From positions 1-64,000 of the forward strand of contig NZ_JAAIUV010000012.1 in assembly GCF_010975035.1 (NCBI RefSeq): a stretch of 64,000 nt of DNA, read 5' to 3'. A program made the translations under genes and the position numbers. Each line of letters starts with the position of its first letter. Position 1 is the first letter of the stretch. Below are positions 28,584 to 39,732 of this stretch, one piece after another. Below the pieces are notes generated by a model. It was given only the letters and a program-made list of their open reading frames with translations, was not told where the DNA came from and did no database searches. This stretch comes from Neobacillus thermocopriae. GTDB taxonomy: Bacteria > Bacillota > Bacilli > Bacillales > Cytobacillaceae.

Positions 28584-28612
28584 ATAATAGTCAACTATAC
28601 TAAGGATGTCAA
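28584..28612 (-). promoter_or_regulatory. Promoter of the S-box-hom transcript
   Basis: TTGACA (28612-28607), 17-nt spacer, TATTAT (28589-28584), placed about 40 nt before the riboswitch. Beyond it, 28613-28802 shows nothing recognisable. Confidence 0.75.
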
Positions 28613-28802
28613 TATTTCTCTTTTCAGAATAATCAATAAAACTTGTAAGAATTGATAAATTAGTACAAGTACACTAGGGTGAAAAGCATTTAAACTCCTG
28701 CGCAAATTCTGGTCAGGGATAAACCGCAGGCTAAATCACTTAGAAAATTCTCCAGTCCTCAAAAAACGAAGAACGTGGAGTAAAAATGATCTGTAAAGTA
28801 TA

Positions 28803-29474
28803 TCACTGTCTATTTTTAAAAGGGTTTTTCCATTCCATAAGAACCGCATAATTACAAGATTCTTCATCCTCGAGATAATCTTTGGCAATCCCAAGAGGAA
28901 CTCTCCCGCATCGGAGTAGAAACGTGATAACAGGATCCTTTAACTGCCCGCTAATAATGGCTTGCAAATAGGCTTCTGGTGACATTTGATCAGCCACTTT
29001 ATGGTAGCCTGGTATACGCCCTCCTCCGAGCAATCGATCATACCCTTTTTCAATTACGACATGGTACATAGCCTGCATCATTAATTTTCCTAGCCCAAGT
29101 TTGCGATACTTGGGACGAACACTAATGTCGACAATATATAAAGTATTACCGTTAGGGTCATGATTGCGAATATAACCGTGGTCAGTGATCTCTCCCCACG
29201 TATGGGCAGCATCATTTGGATCAAAGTCTACGCAAAGTCCGGTAAGTGACCCAGCTAATTCCCCATTGATCTCAACACATAAAGCTCCTTCTGGAAAAAG
29301 AGTAACATGATTGGTTAATTGCTCTTTGTTCCACCACAATTCCGATGGAAAAGGAGGTGGAAAACATTCGGACTGGATTTCAATAAGCTGATCAAAGTCG
29401 TCTTTCGTATAATTGCGAATACAAACTGGAATCGGACGATCTTGGTCAAAAACATACAATTCACTGTGATACAC
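28803..29474 (-). CDS. GNAT family N-acetyltransferase
   Basis: 223 residues with a GNAT fold: acetyl-CoA motif A in VRPKYRKLGLGKLMMQAMY (about 117-135) preceded by the YIVDISV strand. The C-terminal GRIPGYHKVADQMSPEAYL extension matches the acetyltransferase half of bifunctional YhcX-type proteins. It follows the carbon-nitrogen hydrolase gene by 42 nt on the same strand, so the two are probably one operon. GGAGGGG lies upstream of the ATG. The acceptor substrate is unknown. Confidence 0.85.
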   Translation of the reverse strand: MYHSELYVFDQDRPIPVCIRNYTKDDFDQLIEIQSECFPPPFPSELWWNKEQLTNHVTLFPEGALCVEINGELAGSLTGLCVDFDPNDAAHTWGEITDHGYIRNHDPNGNTLYIVDISVRPKYRKLGLGKLMMQAMYHVVIEKGYDRLLGGGRIPGYHKVADQMSPEAYLQAIISGQLKDPVITFLLRCGRVPLGIAKDYLEDEESCNYAVLMEWKNPFKNRQ

Positions 29475-29516
29475 TTTACCAACCCCTCCATAAAACTATT
29501 TATAGTTCTTCTTTTT

Positions 29517-30374
29517 TTATTTCCAATCAGTGTACAGATCGGTTCTACGGTCGCGCCATGTCGTGACAGAACCACGCTCGCGAACTTCATATAATAATTG
29601 AAGGTCAAGGTCTGCGGTTACGATCATGTCATTATTGATTTCCCCTTGTACCTGTATGCCCTGCGGAGGGAATGGAATATCATTCGGTGTGATAACAGCA
29701 GCCTGCGCAAAATTAGCTCGCATAAAATCAACGGTTGGCAATGAGCCGACTGTTCCTGTTAGAACCACATATACCTGATTTTCAATTGCCCGAGCATGGC
29801 AGGTGTACCGGACTCGGTGGAACCCGTGGCGATCATCGGTACAAGATGGACAGAAAATAACGTCTGCTCCTTTTGCCTTGGCCATACGGACGATTTCTGG
29901 AAATTCAATATCATAGCATGTTAGAATGGCTATTTTTCCTTTTTCCGTTTCAAAAATTTGAAACGAATCTCCTTTGGCCATATTCCATTCGTTAACTTCG
30001 GTTGGGGTAATATGAAGTTTGGCCTGCTCGCCAATTCTGCCATCTGGATAAAATAAATGTGCTGTGTTATATAACTTGCCGTTTTTTTCTAAAACATGAG
30101 TTCCGGCAATAATATGCATATTGGTTTCTTTAGCGAATTTCGTGAACAGTTCACGGTAACTTTCAGTAAAGCTTGGTAAGTCGTTAATCGTTAAACTGTT
30201 CCCTTTTTCGTCTCCGATGGACAAAAGCTGTGTTGTAAAGAATTCAGGAAAAAGGACAAATTCAGCCCCAAATTCCTGGGCAGTTTTTATATAATGTTCA
30301 CATTGAGCGGCAAATTCCTCAAAAGAATGGATCGTATGCAAATGATATTGTACTGCAGATACTCTCAGTTTCAT
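29517..30374 (-). CDS. Carbon-nitrogen hydrolase (nitrilase superfamily)
   Basis: A 285-residue amidase-type enzyme with the Glu-Lys-Cys triad: E44 in FPEFFTTQ, Lys in AKLHITPTE and Cys in LTCYDIEFPE. Lower similarity at the ends excludes a clear assignment to beta-ureidopropionase or omega-amidase. The start ATG 30374 is chosen because TGGAGGG stands 7 nt upstream; 48 nt of longer frame lacks a ribosome site. Its partner GNAT gene downstream suggests joint action on an amide or polyamine-like substrate, as in the fused YhcX; this is inference. Confidence 0.88.
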   Translation of the reverse strand: MKLRVSAVQYHLHTIHSFEEFAAQCEHYIKTAQEFGAEFVLFPEFFTTQLLSIGDEKGNSLTINDLPSFTESYRELFTKFAKETNMHIIAGTHVLEKNGKLYNTAHLFYPDGRIGEQAKLHITPTEVNEWNMAKGDSFQIFETEKGKIAILTCYDIEFPEIVRMAKAKGADVIFCPSCTDDRHGFHRVRYTCHARAIENQVYVVLTGTVGSLPTVDFMRANFAQAAVITPNDIPFPPQGIQVQGEINNDMIVTADLDLQLLYEVRERGSVTTWRDRRTDLYTDWK

Positions 30375-30472
30375 GGGCAACCCTCCATGTGTAATATTTT
30401 GAAAAAAGGATTCCATATACAAATTATCTATAAATTAATATTTTAATACAAATAATATGCTGCAATAAACAG

Positions 30473-30493
30473 AAAAAGCCAGCAAACGTGGCT
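30473..30493 (-). terminator. Terminator at the end of the arginine cluster
   Basis: Leftward AGCCA / TGGCT stem with a 7-nt loop followed by TTTTTC, about 45 nt past the argH stop. The stem is short, so strength is uncertain. Confidence 0.5.
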
Positions 30494-30537
30494 TTGTAGA
30501 GTTATTTACATAACAAATGAAAAACGTCATTTTTCAC

Positions 30538-31914
30538 TTATCTAGTAAGTTTGGCCTCAGCTAGTTTAATTTGTTCACGTATCTGCTCTGGTGAAGTTCC
30601 CCCAAAACTGTTGCGGACGGCTACAACATGTTCCGGTGCTAACACATCGTAAATATCTTCTTCAAACAAACCACTAAACTGATGATACTCGTCAAGGGAT
30701 AAATCCAATAAAAACTTACCTGATTGAATCGCATAAAGAACAATTTTTCCAATTACCTCATGTGCTTCACGGAACGGCAGTCCCTTGCGTACCAAATAAT
30801 CAGCAATATCTGTCGCATTAGAAAAATCATTATTGATCGCTTTGCGCATAACTTCTTTATTAACAGTCATCGTTTCAATCATCGGTGCCAAAAGCTTTAA
30901 TGAACCCTCTAAAGTTTCTGCCGTATCAAACATGCCTTCTTTGTCTTCTTGTAAATCTTTATTGTAGGCAAGTGGCAACCCTTTTAACACTGTCAACAAA
31001 CCTACCAAATTACCATATACTCGCCCTGTTTTTCCACGAAGCAATTCCGGCACGTCCGGATTCTTTTTCTGCGGCATGATACTTGAGCCTGTACAGAAAG
31101 AATCATCAAGCTCGATAAATTGGAATTCTTGACTTGACCAAATCACCAACTCCTCGGATAAACGAGAAATATGGGTCATAATGATGGAACCAATGGACAA
31201 AAATTCAAGGATAAAATCACGATCACTGACGGCGTCCATGCTATTCGGATAAATCGTTTCAAATCCTAATATTTCAGCCACCCGCTCACGATTGATCGGG
31301 AAGGTGGTCCCTGCTAAAGCACCGGAACCGAGCGGAAGCCAGTTGATTCGTTTTAATGAATCTAACAATCTCTCCTTATCACGCTCAAGCATCCAGAAAT
31401 AGGCCATCAAGTGGTGGGCAAACGAGACAGGCTGAGCTCGCTGCAGATGAGTATATCCTGGAATTAAAGTCTCGACATGTTCCTTTGCCTGACTAAGTAT
31501 TGCCTTTTGTACATCTTCAATCAGTTTGATTAACTCTGTTGTTTTCGTGCGCAAATAAAGATGCATATCTGTTGCCACCTGGTCGTTCCGGCTGCGCCCA
31601 GTATGTAGCTTGCCCCCAACAGGCCCGATTTGTTCAATTAATAGCTTTTCAATATTCATATGAATGTCTTCATCTTCTACTGAGAAATTAACCTCATTTC
31701 GATCCACCTTTTCTTTGATCAAAAGAAGCCCGTCGATGATTTTTTCCGCATCCTCCTTCGGAATAATCCCGCACTCTCCTAACATTTGTACATGGGCTAG
31801 GCTCCCAGCAATATCCTCCTTGGCCAACTTTTGATCAAAAAAAATGGATGCTGTGAATTCCTCTACAAGCTTATTTGTTTCCTTGGTAAAACGTCCGCCC
31901 CATAACTTTGACAT
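30538..31914 (-). CDS. argH: Argininosuccinate lyase
   Basis: A 458-residue member of the fumarase/aspartase superfamily that splits argininosuccinate into arginine and fumarate, the last step of the pathway. The signature [12 protein letters not shown] (about 282-293) and the N-terminal LWGGRF are intact; the length is standard. GGGGGAG precedes the ATG by 6 nt. It is the last gene of the nine-gene arginine cluster, 72 nt after argG with an intervening hairpin. Confidence 0.97.
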   Translation of the reverse strand: MSKLWGGRFTKETNKLVEEFTASIFFDQKLAKEDIAGSLAHVQMLGECGIIPKEDAEKIIDGLLLIKEKVDRNEVNFSVEDEDIHMNIEKLLIEQIGPVGGKLHTGRSRNDQVATDMHLYLRTKTTELIKLIEDVQKAILSQAKEHVETLIPGYTHLQRAQPVSFAHHLMAYFWMLERDKERLLDSLKRINWLPLGSGALAGTTFPINRERVAEILGFETIYPNSMDAVSDRDFILEFLSIGSIIMTHISRLSEELVIWSSQEFQFIELDDSFCTGSSIMPQKKNPDVPELLRGKTGRVYGNLVGLLTVLKGLPLAYNKDLQEDKEGMFDTAETLEGSLKLLAPMIETMTVNKEVMRKAINNDFSNATDIADYLVRKGLPFREAHEVIGKIVLYAIQSGKFLLDLSLDEYHQFSGLFEEDIYDVLAPEHVVAVRNSFGGTSPEQIREQIKLAEAKLTR

Positions 31915-31939
31915 ATCTTCTCCCCCCTAAATGTAAGAA

Positions 31940-31970
31940 GATTGCCCTCGAATCAGCTTCGAGGGCAATC
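31940..31970 (-). other. Strong hairpin between argG and argH
   Basis: GATTGCCCTCGAA / TTCGAGGGCAATC, a 13-bp perfect stem with a 5-nt loop, sits 17 nt after the argG stop. Downstream (leftward) only TTCTTACATTT follows, so it is a poor terminator and may stabilise the argG end or reduce argH read-through. Confidence 0.6.
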
Positions 31971-31986
31971 CGAAAGTTAAAACAAA

Positions 31987-33204
31987 TTATTGCTTTACAA
32001 CCGATTCTTCTTTCTTGTTCACTTCAGAATAGACTTTTGTAGGAAGTCCCCAAAGCTTAATAAAACCAACTGCCGCGTTATGGTCAAATGCATCGCCCTT
32101 TGTATATGTTGCCAGTTCTTCATTGTACAAGCTGTGTACAGATTTGCGGCCCACTACCGTATGATTTCCCTTATGAAGCTTCACACGAATGGTGCCTGAC
32201 ACCACTTTTTGTGTTTCCTCAATAAAGGCATCTAAAGCTGCTTTTAACGGTGAATACCAAAGTCCCTCATAAATGATTTTCGCCATTTGCTGATCCACTT
32301 GTGTTTTGAACTGAGTCACTTCGCGAGGCAATGTTAAAAATTCCAATTCTTTATGGGCATTGATCAAAATCAGTGCTGCAGGATTCTCATATACTTCACG
32401 AGACTTAATTCCTACTAATCTATTTTCAATGTGATCAATACGGCCCACACCATGCTTGCCACCAACCTTGTTTAATGTTTCAATCAATTGAACAAGTGTC
32501 ATTTTTTCTCCATTTAAAGCCACTGGTACGCCCTGTTCAAATTCAATTTCAACATATTCAGCAACATCCGGTGTTAATTCAATTGGATTCGTCCATTCGT
32601 ATGCTTCTTCCGGCGCTTCTGCCCAAGGATCTTCCAAAACCCCAGCCTCACAAGCACGTCCCCAAATATTAGCATCAATTGAGAACGGATTATCCAAGTC
32701 TACCGGAATAGGAATACCGTGCTTTTTCGCATAATCAATTTCCTCGTCACGTGTCATCCCCCATTCACGGACCGGAGCAACCACTTTTAAGCTTGGATTG
32801 AGAGCCTGAACAGAAACTTCAAAACGAACTTGGTCATTTCCCTTACCAGTACAACCATGAGCCACTGCTGTGGCACCTTCTTGTTCAGCAATATCCACCA
32901 ATAATTTTGAAATAAGTGGTCTTGATAATGCAGAAGATAACGGATACTTCCCTTCATATAAACAATTCGCTTTTAAAGCTGGTAAAATATAATCCTTTGC
33001 CAGCATTTCTTTTGCGTCCACCATAATGGCTTTGATCGCCCCAACATTCAATGCTTTGTTTTTAATAGCTTCTAAGTCTTTCCCCTCACCAACATCGAGA
33101 CCTAATGCAATCACATCATAACCATATTTTTCTTGGATCCATTTCACGGAAACAGATGTATCTAAACCACCAGAATATGCTAATACGATTTTTTCCTTAG
33201 CCAT
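31987..33204 (-). CDS. argG: Argininosuccinate synthase
   Basis: A 405-residue ATP-dependent ligase joining citrulline and aspartate. PP-loop motif [10 protein letters not shown] (9-18) and the [13 protein letters not shown] segment are complete. The C-terminus is extended by a short charged tail (KKEESVVKQ). AAGGAGCG precedes the ATG. It lies 82 nt downstream of argF; in B. subtilis argGH form a separate unit, here they continue the main cluster in the same direction. Confidence 0.97.
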   Translation of the reverse strand: MAKEKIVLAYSGGLDTSVSVKWIQEKYGYDVIALGLDVGEGKDLEAIKNKALNVGAIKAIMVDAKEMLAKDYILPALKANCLYEGKYPLSSALSRPLISKLLVDIAEQEGATAVAHGCTGKGNDQVRFEVSVQALNPSLKVVAPVREWGMTRDEEIDYAKKHGIPIPVDLDNPFSIDANIWGRACEAGVLEDPWAEAPEEAYEWTNPIELTPDVAEYVEIEFEQGVPVALNGEKMTLVQLIETLNKVGGKHGVGRIDHIENRLVGIKSREVYENPAALILINAHKELEFLTLPREVTQFKTQVDQQMAKIIYEGLWYSPLKAALDAFIEETQKVVSGTIRVKLHKGNHTVVGRKSVHSLYNEELATYTKGDAFDHNAAVGFIKLWGLPTKVYSEVNKKEESVVKQ

Positions 33205-33286
33205 TGTTACGCTCCTTATTTATCAGTTTTGTATTATTATTCATATTTAAGTATTATTATACATTTAATTTTAAAAAAATCCACTA

Positions 33287-34246
33287 TTAACCTAGTAATA
33301 ATTTTAAAATGGCTTTTTGTGCATGAAGACGATTTTCAGCCTCATCAAAAACCACGGAATGAGGACCATCGATTATCTCTGCTGTTACCTCTTCACCACG
33401 ATGAGCTGGCAAGCAATGCAAGAAGATAAAATCTTCTTTCGCATATTGACAAAGCTCCTGATTCACTTGATAGCCCTGAAAATCTTTTAACCTCTTTTCA
33501 GTCTCCATTTCCTGTCCCATACTGGTCCAAACATCTGTAACGATGACATCTGCATTCTTAATTGCCTCTAGAGGATCATTCGTTACCGTTACTGTGCTTC
33601 CCGTTTGCTTCCCAACTTTTATCGCCTTTTCAGTAATCGCCTCATCCGGTAAATATCCTTGCGGGCTGGCGATACTAATATTCATTCCAACCTTAACCGC
33701 ACCTTCCATTAATGAATGTGCCATATTATTATAACCATCACCAATGTAGCAAAGTTTTAAGCCGGCCAATTTCCCCTTATGCTCTAATATTGTTAACAGG
33801 TCCGCTAACACTTGGGTTGGATGCTGTAAATCGGTTAATCCATTAATAACAGGTATGGTTGCATGCTCTGCCAATTCTTCCACGGAATCATGAGAAAATG
33901 TTCGGATCATAATGCCATCCACATAGCGAGATAGCACTTTTGCCGTATCAGAAATGCTTTCCCCTCTGCCAAGCTGAATATCCTTAGAGCTTAAGAAAAT
34001 CGCATGTCCCCCAAGCTGCAACATCCCCACTTCAAACGACACTCTGGTGCGCGTAGAAGATTTTTCAAAAATCATTCCTAATACTTTACCAGCAAGATAA
34101 GGATGTGGCTTGCCTTGTTTTTGCATCGCTTTTAATTCTTGCGCTTCTTCAAGTAAATAAAGGATTTCCTCTTGTGTAAAATCAGAGAGCTGCAAAAAAT
34201 CTTTCCCTTTAAATAACAATTCACTTGGCTTAATGGCATTTAGCAT
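33287..34246 (-). CDS. argF: Ornithine carbamoyltransferase
   Basis: A 319-residue enzyme making citrulline from ornithine and carbamoyl phosphate. Carbamoyl-phosphate motif SSTRTR, HPTQ in the [13 protein letters not shown] loop and ornithine loop [10 protein letters not shown] are present. The ATG at 34246 is used, 8 nt after GAGGTG; a GTG three codons upstream overlaps that site. The start overlaps the end of carB by 17 nt, indicating translational coupling. Confidence 0.96.
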   Translation of the reverse strand: MLNAIKPSELLFKGKDFLQLSDFTQEEILYLLEEAQELKAMQKQGKPHPYLAGKVLGMIFEKSSTRTRVSFEVGMLQLGGHAIFLSSKDIQLGRGESISDTAKVLSRYVDGIMIRTFSHDSVEELAEHATIPVINGLTDLQHPTQVLADLLTILEHKGKLAGLKLCYIGDGYNNMAHSLMEGAVKVGMNISIASPQGYLPDEAITEKAIKVGKQTGSTVTVTNDPLEAIKNADVIVTDVWTSMGQEMETEKRLKDFQGYQVNQELCQYAKEDFIFLHCLPAHRGEEVTAEIIDGPHSVVFDEAENRLHAQKAILKLLLG

Positions 34247-37200
34247 GAACGGCACCTCTTTTCTCTAATTTATGAAATTCACTTACGGTCTTTACTTCTA
34301 TATCAGAAGTAAATCCTTTTAATCGTTCCATCATTACTTTTACTGTATCCAGATGGGTAAGGACCGGCACCTTAAATCGAATCGCCTGCTCACGAATTTG
34401 AAACCCAAATTTCTGTTTATTTCTCCCTTGATTTGGAATATTTACAACCAACTTTACCATTTGATTTTTAAATAATTGCTGAACATCTTGTTCATCTTTA
34501 ACTACCTTTTCAACAGGAATCCCATGGCTTTGAAGAAAATGGGCTGTTCCTTCTGTGGCTGCCAAATTGTATTTTGTTTTCAACTGTTGGAAAATTTGCA
34601 GGCTCTCAGGCTTTTCCCGATCTGCAATTGAACAGAAAATATAATCACCTACAACCGAACCAGAAATAGACGGTAAAGCTTTATCAAGTGCCTGTTGATA
34701 ATTCATGTCGATTCCAAGTGCTTCTCCAGTAGATTTCATTTCAGGTCCAAGCACATGGTCGACTCCTTTCAGCTTACTTGATGAAAAGATCGGTGCTTTC
34801 ACAGAATAATAGTTTGGTTCTACTAATAACCCAGTTGTTGGACATAAATCAGTTAACGACTCACCCATTTGGACTCTTACGGCCCACTCAATCATTGGCA
34901 CCCCTGTGACCTTGCTCATGATTGGCACGGTTCTAGAGGAACGTGGGTTAACCTCTAAGACATAAACTGTATTTCCATGGATAACGAACTGGATATTCAT
35001 CATCCCTTTGATTTGCGCGGCTATTGCAATACGGTTCGCATAATCGATTAGCACTTCTTTTGTTTGTTCATCCAATGAAATAGGCGGGAACACGGATATA
35101 CTGTCACCGGAGTGAACTCCTGCTTTTTCAATATGCTCAAAGATACCTGGAACAACGATATTCTTTCCATCACTTATGACATCAATTTCACATTCAAGCC
35201 CAGGTAGGTATTTGTCCACTAATAATGGCCACATTTTTTCATGTGAATTTTGTTGTAGTTGCTGGATGTATCCCAATAATTCTTCTTTTGAAAAAATAGT
35301 AAACATTGACTGTCCGCCAATTACGTAAGACGGTCTTACGAGTACGGGATATCCGAGTTCTGTTGCTGCTTCCAACAATTGATCCACATTTTCGGCCGTT
35401 TTGCCTTCAATATGTGGAATATTCAAGTCCTCAAGCAATTGATAAAATTCTTTTCTGTCCTCTAAAAGGTCCACATCCTTTACGGAAGTACCCAAGATAG
35501 GAATGCCTTCCTCTTCCAATGCATGCGCTAAATTAATCGCCGTTTGACCACCAAATTGAATCAATACTCCTTCAACCTGTTCCTTTTCAATGACATGAAG
35601 GACATCCTCAACAGCAAGTGGTTCAAAATACAATCGATCAGCTACAGAATAGTCCGTACTTACCGTCTCTGGGTTATTATTCATGACAACCGCTTCATAC
35701 CCTTTTTTCTTGATGGCCTTGGCAGCATGAACAGAACAGTAGTCAAATTCAATTCCTTGACCAATTCTAATTGGTCCTGACCCGATGACTAGAATTTTTT
35801 TCGAATTAGTCGTTTCGACTTCATCAAAACCGTGCCAAGTAGAGTAATAGTAAGGTGTCACCGCATCAAACTCTGCCGAACAGGTATCCACCATCTTATA
35901 TCCCGGTTTCCAATTCAATTCCTTCCTCTTATCTCTAACTTGTTTTTCCGGAATTTTATAAATTTGAGACAATAGCTTATCCGAGATATTATATCGTTTT
36001 GCTTCTTTTAATAATGAAACAGGAACATTGCCCCAATCATAGGTTGCCAGTTTCTTTTCCAACTCAACCATTGCGCTTATTTTGTGTAAAAACCAAAAAT
36101 CAATTTGCGTTAATTGCTGAATTTTTTCAATGGAGATCCCTCTTCTAAATGCTTCAGCAAGGACGAATAGTCGCTGGTCATTGGCCGTTTCAAGCAGTTT
36201 GAATAATTCTGCTTCCTTTATGGATTGAACACTTTCTTGGCATAAACCGTATACATTCATTTCCAGCGAACGAATCGCTTTATTTAGGGCTCCCTCAAAG
36301 GTTCGATCTATCGCCATAACTTCACCAGTTGCTTTCATTTGCGTGCCAAGCGTTCGATCCGCTTCAGGAAACTTATCAAATGGGAAACGTGGTAGTTTAA
36401 CCACGATATAATCAATCGCCGGTTCAAATGAAGCAAAGGTATTGCCTGTTATCGGATTGATAATTTCATCCAAATGATAGCCTATGGCACATTTTGCCGC
36501 CATCCTTGCAATTGGATAACCAGTAGCTTTCGAGGCAAGGGCAGATGAACGGCTAACCCGAGGGTTTACTTCAATAATGTAGTATTGGTTGGATTCTGGG
36601 TTTAGTGCAAACTGGATATTGCATCCTCCAATAATCTCTAATTCTCTAATGACCTTAATTGAAACGTCACGGAGCATTTGATATTGAACATCTGTTAATG
36701 TTTGTGATGGAGCCACAACGATGGAATCGCCAGTATGTACACCAACCGGATCCATGTTTTCCATATTGCAGACAATGATGCATGTATCATTTGCGTCTCG
36801 CATGACCTCATATTCAATTTCCTTCCACCCTTTAATGCTTTTCTCTAAAAGCACTTGGTGAATCGGACTTGCTGCTAAACCTTTTTTTAGAACAACTTCA
36901 AGCTCTTGTTCGTTATGGGCAAAGCCTCCGCCATCACCGCCCAACGTATAGGCTGGGCGCACAATAACCGGAAAGCCAATCTCCTTAACGAATTGGACGC
37001 CCTCTTCATAAGTATGAATGATCGACGATTCCGGAATCGGTTCACCAATTTTTAGCATTAAATTACGAAATTTCTCACGATCCTCCCCTTTTTTAATCGA
37101 CTCAACGGAAGTCCCGAGGAGTTCTACTTGATATTTATCAAGGATTTTTTGTTCATAAAGCTGAACAGCCAGATTCAACCCTGTTTGACCGCCAAGCGTT

Positions 37201-37463
37201 CCAATGATCCCGTCTGGCTTTTCTTTCTGAATAATTTTTTCAATCGTTTCAACTGTTAACGGTTCAATATAGACTTTATCGGCAATGGTTTCGTCTGTCA
37301 TGATTGTCGCCGGGTTATTGTTGATGAGGACAACCTCTATTCCTTCTTCTTTAAGTGCAATGCAAGCCTGGGTTCCAGCATAATCAAATTCTGCTGCCTG
37401 CCCAATGACAATAGGCCCAGAGCCGATAACAAGTACTTTTTTTAGCTTTTTATTTAATGGCAT
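34230..37463 (-). CDS. carB: Carbamoyl-phosphate synthase large subunit (arginine-specific)
   Basis: A 1077-residue duplicated ATP-grasp enzyme. Both halves show the pattern [12 protein letters not shown]...EFDYAG and [20 protein letters not shown] (second copy near residue 560), each followed by an ATP-grasp domain; a C-terminal allosteric domain of about 130 residues is shorter and divergent, as in arginine-specific enzymes. The start ATG 37463 has GGGAG 9 nt upstream and overlaps carA by 14 nt. A pyrimidine-specific pair presumably exists elsewhere. Confidence 0.95.
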   Translation of the reverse strand: MPLNKKLKKVLVIGSGPIVIGQAAEFDYAGTQACIALKEEGIEVVLINNNPATIMTDETIADKVYIEPLTVETIEKIIQKEKPDGIIGTLGGQTGLNLAVQLYEQKILDKYQVELLGTSVESIKKGEDREKFRNLMLKIGEPIPESSIIHTYEEGVQFVKEIGFPVIVRPAYTLGGDGGGFAHNEQELEVVLKKGLAASPIHQVLLEKSIKGWKEIEYEVMRDANDTCIIVCNMENMDPVGVHTGDSIVVAPSQTLTDVQYQMLRDVSIKVIRELEIIGGCNIQFALNPESNQYYIIEVNPRVSRSSALASKATGYPIARMAAKCAIGYHLDEIINPITGNTFASFEPAIDYIVVKLPRFPFDKFPEADRTLGTQMKATGEVMAIDRTFEGALNKAIRSLEMNVYGLCQESVQSIKEAELFKLLETANDQRLFVLAEAFRRGISIEKIQQLTQIDFWFLHKISAMVELEKKLATYDWGNVPVSLLKEAKRYNISDKLLSQIYKIPEKQVRDKRKELNWKPGYKMVDTCSAEFDAVTPYYYSTWHGFDEVETTNSKKILVIGSGPIRIGQGIEFDYCSVHAAKAIKKKGYEAVVMNNNPETVSTDYSVADRLYFEPLAVEDVLHVIEKEQVEGVLIQFGGQTAINLAHALEEEGIPILGTSVKDVDLLEDRKEFYQLLEDLNIPHIEGKTAENVDQLLEAATELGYPVLVRPSYVIGGQSMFTIFSKEELLGYIQQLQQNSHEKMWPLLVDKYLPGLECEIDVISDGKNIVVPGIFEHIEKAGVHSGDSISVFPPISLDEQTKEVLIDYANRIAIAAQIKGMMNIQFVIHGNTVYVLEVNPRSSRTVPIMSKVTGVPMIEWAVRVQMGESLTDLCPTTGLLVEPNYYSVKAPIFSSSKLKGVDHVLGPEMKSTGEALGIDMNYQQALDKALPSISGSVVGDYIFCSIADREKPESLQIFQQLKTKYNLAATEGTAHFLQSHGIPVEKVVKDEQDVQQLFKNQMVKLVVNIPNQGRNKQKFGFQIREQAIRFKVPVLTHLDTVKVMMERLKGFTSDIEVKTVSEFHKLEKRGAVHAKCH

Positions 37464-38523
37464 AACGTGTCTCTCCCAATGAAGCAATCTGAGTTACAAA
37501 TTCAGTGATAATATGAACGGTATCGTTCGGTCCCGGATGGGCTTCCGGATGGAATTGTACAGTTTGGATTGGATAATGTTTATGTTTCAATCCTTCAATA
37601 GATTTATCGTTCACATTCAAGTAAGTGATTTTGAAAACGTTCTTATCAATACTTGAATCAACGACGACATAGCCATGATTTTGGGAAGTAATTTTTACTT
37701 TTCCAGTTGACAATTCTTTCACTGGATGATTTCCTCCACGATGTCCATAGGCAAGCTTCTCCGTTTGTGCTCCATAGGCAAGGGCAATTAATTGATGGCC
37801 AAGGCAAATACCTAGGGATGGATAATGCTGGCTAATTTTCTTAATTTCCGGGAACCATTTTTTTAACTCCATCGGATCGCCAGGTCCATTGCTAAATAGG
37901 ACACCATCTGGATCTATGGCTTTTATTTTTTCAAATGGGGTAGAGTATGGCACAACCGTCACTGCACAGCCTTCATCCAAAAGAGCGGTAAGAATAGATT
38001 TTTTATAACCAAAGTCCATTAAAACCACATGAGGTCCTTTATTTTTAAAATATTTCGTTTTCTTTGTTGATACTTTTTCCACCCAAAAAGTGTTTTTTAC
38101 TGGCGGCAGCTCCTCTTTTTTTGTGTGACTTAAATACCCTCTTACGGTCCCACGACTACGGACCGTTTTCACGAGAAGTCTTGTATCGACCCCAGCAATT
38201 CCTGTAACACCGGCTTGTGCTAATTTATCAGAAAATTTTTGGATGGATTGATAATGGCTAGGTGTTTCACATAAATCTCCGATGACAACCCCTGCCAGTG
38301 CCGGTGAAATGCTTTCGTCATCCATCGCATTGATTCCATAGTTTCCGATGATTGGATAACAAAATGTGATGATTTGACCAGCATAGGAAGGATCCGTAAT
38401 AATTTCCTGATATCCAGTCATGCTCGTATTAAATACCACTTCACCGAGGGAATCCTTCTTAGCACCAATCAATACCCCTTCAAACACTTCTCCCGTTTCC
38501 AAAGTAAGATACCCCTGTTCCAA
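37450..38523 (-). CDS. carA: Carbamoyl-phosphate synthase small subunit (glutamine-hydrolysing)
   Basis: A 357-residue subunit supplying ammonia from glutamine to CarB. N-terminal CPSase_sm domain ([16 protein letters not shown]), then a class I amidotransferase with nucleophile Cys in LGICLGHQ and the catalytic HPE in FHPEAHPGP. The start is TTG with GTGAGG 4 nt upstream, in line with frequent non-ATG starts in this cluster. Follows argD by 6 nt. Confidence 0.95.
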   Translation of the reverse strand: MEQGYLTLETGEVFEGVLIGAKKDSLGEVVFNTSMTGYQEIITDPSYAGQIITFCYPIIGNYGINAMDDESISPALAGVVIGDLCETPSHYQSIQKFSDKLAQAGVTGIAGVDTRLLVKTVRSRGTVRGYLSHTKKEELPPVKNTFWVEKVSTKKTKYFKNKGPHVVLMDFGYKKSILTALLDEGCAVTVVPYSTPFEKIKAIDPDGVLFSNGPGDPMELKKWFPEIKKISQHYPSLGICLGHQLIALAYGAQTEKLAYGHRGGNHPVKELSTGKVKITSQNHGYVVVDSSIDKNVFKITYLNVNDKSIEGLKHKHYPIQTVQFHPEAHPGPNDTVHIITEFVTQIASLGETRYAIK

Positions 38524-38529
38524 CTAACC

Positions 38530-39732
38530 TCACTCGCCTTTCTCTAAACTTTGGAACGTTTTTTCCAATGCTATCATACATTCGTTTATTTCTTCTTGTG
38601 TTACATTTAGTGGAGGCAAAATCCGTACCACCTTTGGACCCGCAGTTAGAATTAAGAGTTTATATTGGATGGCCTTTTTAACAATAGCTAATGCATCTGT
38701 TTCAACCACCAAGCCCTTTAATAATCCTTTGCCACGGATCTCTTTAATACAAGTGTACTTCTTCTTCAGACTTTCAAGCTGCTGGTCGAGGTACACTGAA
38801 ATTTCTTTCACGTGTGTCAGTATATTACTCTCAAGTAAGTGTGAAATCGTTGCTATTCCAGCTGCCGTGGCTAAGGGATTCCCTCCAAAGGTACTGCCAT
38901 GTGTGCCAGGCTCGAAGCCCTTTGCTACTTTTTCTTTAGCAATGATCGCTCCGATTGGGAATCCAGAACCGAGTCCTTTAGCTAGACTAATCACATCCGG
39001 TTGAATGGAGTATTGTTGATAAGCAAATAGGGTTCCCGTTCTTCCCATTCCCGTCTGAATTTCGTCAACCATCAAGAGAATGTCGTTTTCTTTACAAATT
39101 TGGGATAGCTTTTGCACCCAAGTTGGTTCAGCTGGTATGACGCCTCCTTCTCCTTGAACAAGTTCAAAAAGAACCGCTGCCGGTTTGATAATGCTTAATT
39201 CTTCAAGTGATGCCACATCGTTAAACGGAAGGTAACTAAATCCAGGCATTAAAGGGGCAAAACCATGTTGAATTTTTTCCTGACCAGTAGCAGTTAAAGT
39301 AGCTAATGTTCGGCCATGGAAGGATTGCTGAAAGGTCACAATTTGAACGGAATTGCTTCCCTTCACTTTGCTAGCATATCTTCTTGCAAGTTTAATTGCT
39401 GCTTCATTTGCTTCCGCCCCACTGTTGCAAAAGAAAACTTGATCACCGCAGGAATTAGCTGTTAGTAAAGCGGCAAGCTTTTCTTGATTTGGAATATGAT
39501 AAAGGTTAGAACAATGCCATAAATTCTGCAGTTGTTCCTCCAGTGTTTTTTTTACTGCATCCGGAACATGTCCTAGATTGCAAGTGGCGATTCCGGAAGT
39601 GAAATCTAAATATTTGGACCCTTTGTCATCCCACACATAACTCCCTTTCCCTTTTACAAGGGTAACTGGGAAACGAGAGTAGGTTGGCATAATGGGCGTT
39701 GCCATGGAGATGGAATTATTTGATGTCATCAT
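38530..39732 (-). CDS. argD: Acetylornithine aminotransferase
   Basis: A 400-residue class III PLP aminotransferase transferring an amino group from glutamate to N-acetylglutamate semialdehyde. Motifs: NSGAEANEAAIKLAR, the cofactor Asp in LLMVDEIQTGMGRTG and PLP Lys in ISLAKGLGSGFPIGA. Starts 4 nt inside the end of argB with AGAGGAG 7 nt upstream. Order argB-argD-carA is that of Bacillus. Confidence 0.96.
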   Translation of the reverse strand: MMTSNNSISMATPIMPTYSRFPVTLVKGKGSYVWDDKGSKYLDFTSGIATCNLGHVPDAVKKTLEEQLQNLWHCSNLYHIPNQEKLAALLTANSCGDQVFFCNSGAEANEAAIKLARRYASKVKGSNSVQIVTFQQSFHGRTLATLTATGQEKIQHGFAPLMPGFSYLPFNDVASLEELSIIKPAAVLFELVQGEGGVIPAEPTWVQKLSQICKENDILLMVDEIQTGMGRTGTLFAYQQYSIQPDVISLAKGLGSGFPIGAIIAKEKVAKGFEPGTHGSTFGGNPLATAAGIATISHLLESNILTHVKEISVYLDQQLESLKKKYTCIKEIRGKGLLKGLVVETDALAIVKKAIQYKLLILTAGPKVVRILPPLNVTQEEINECMIALEKTFQSLEKGE

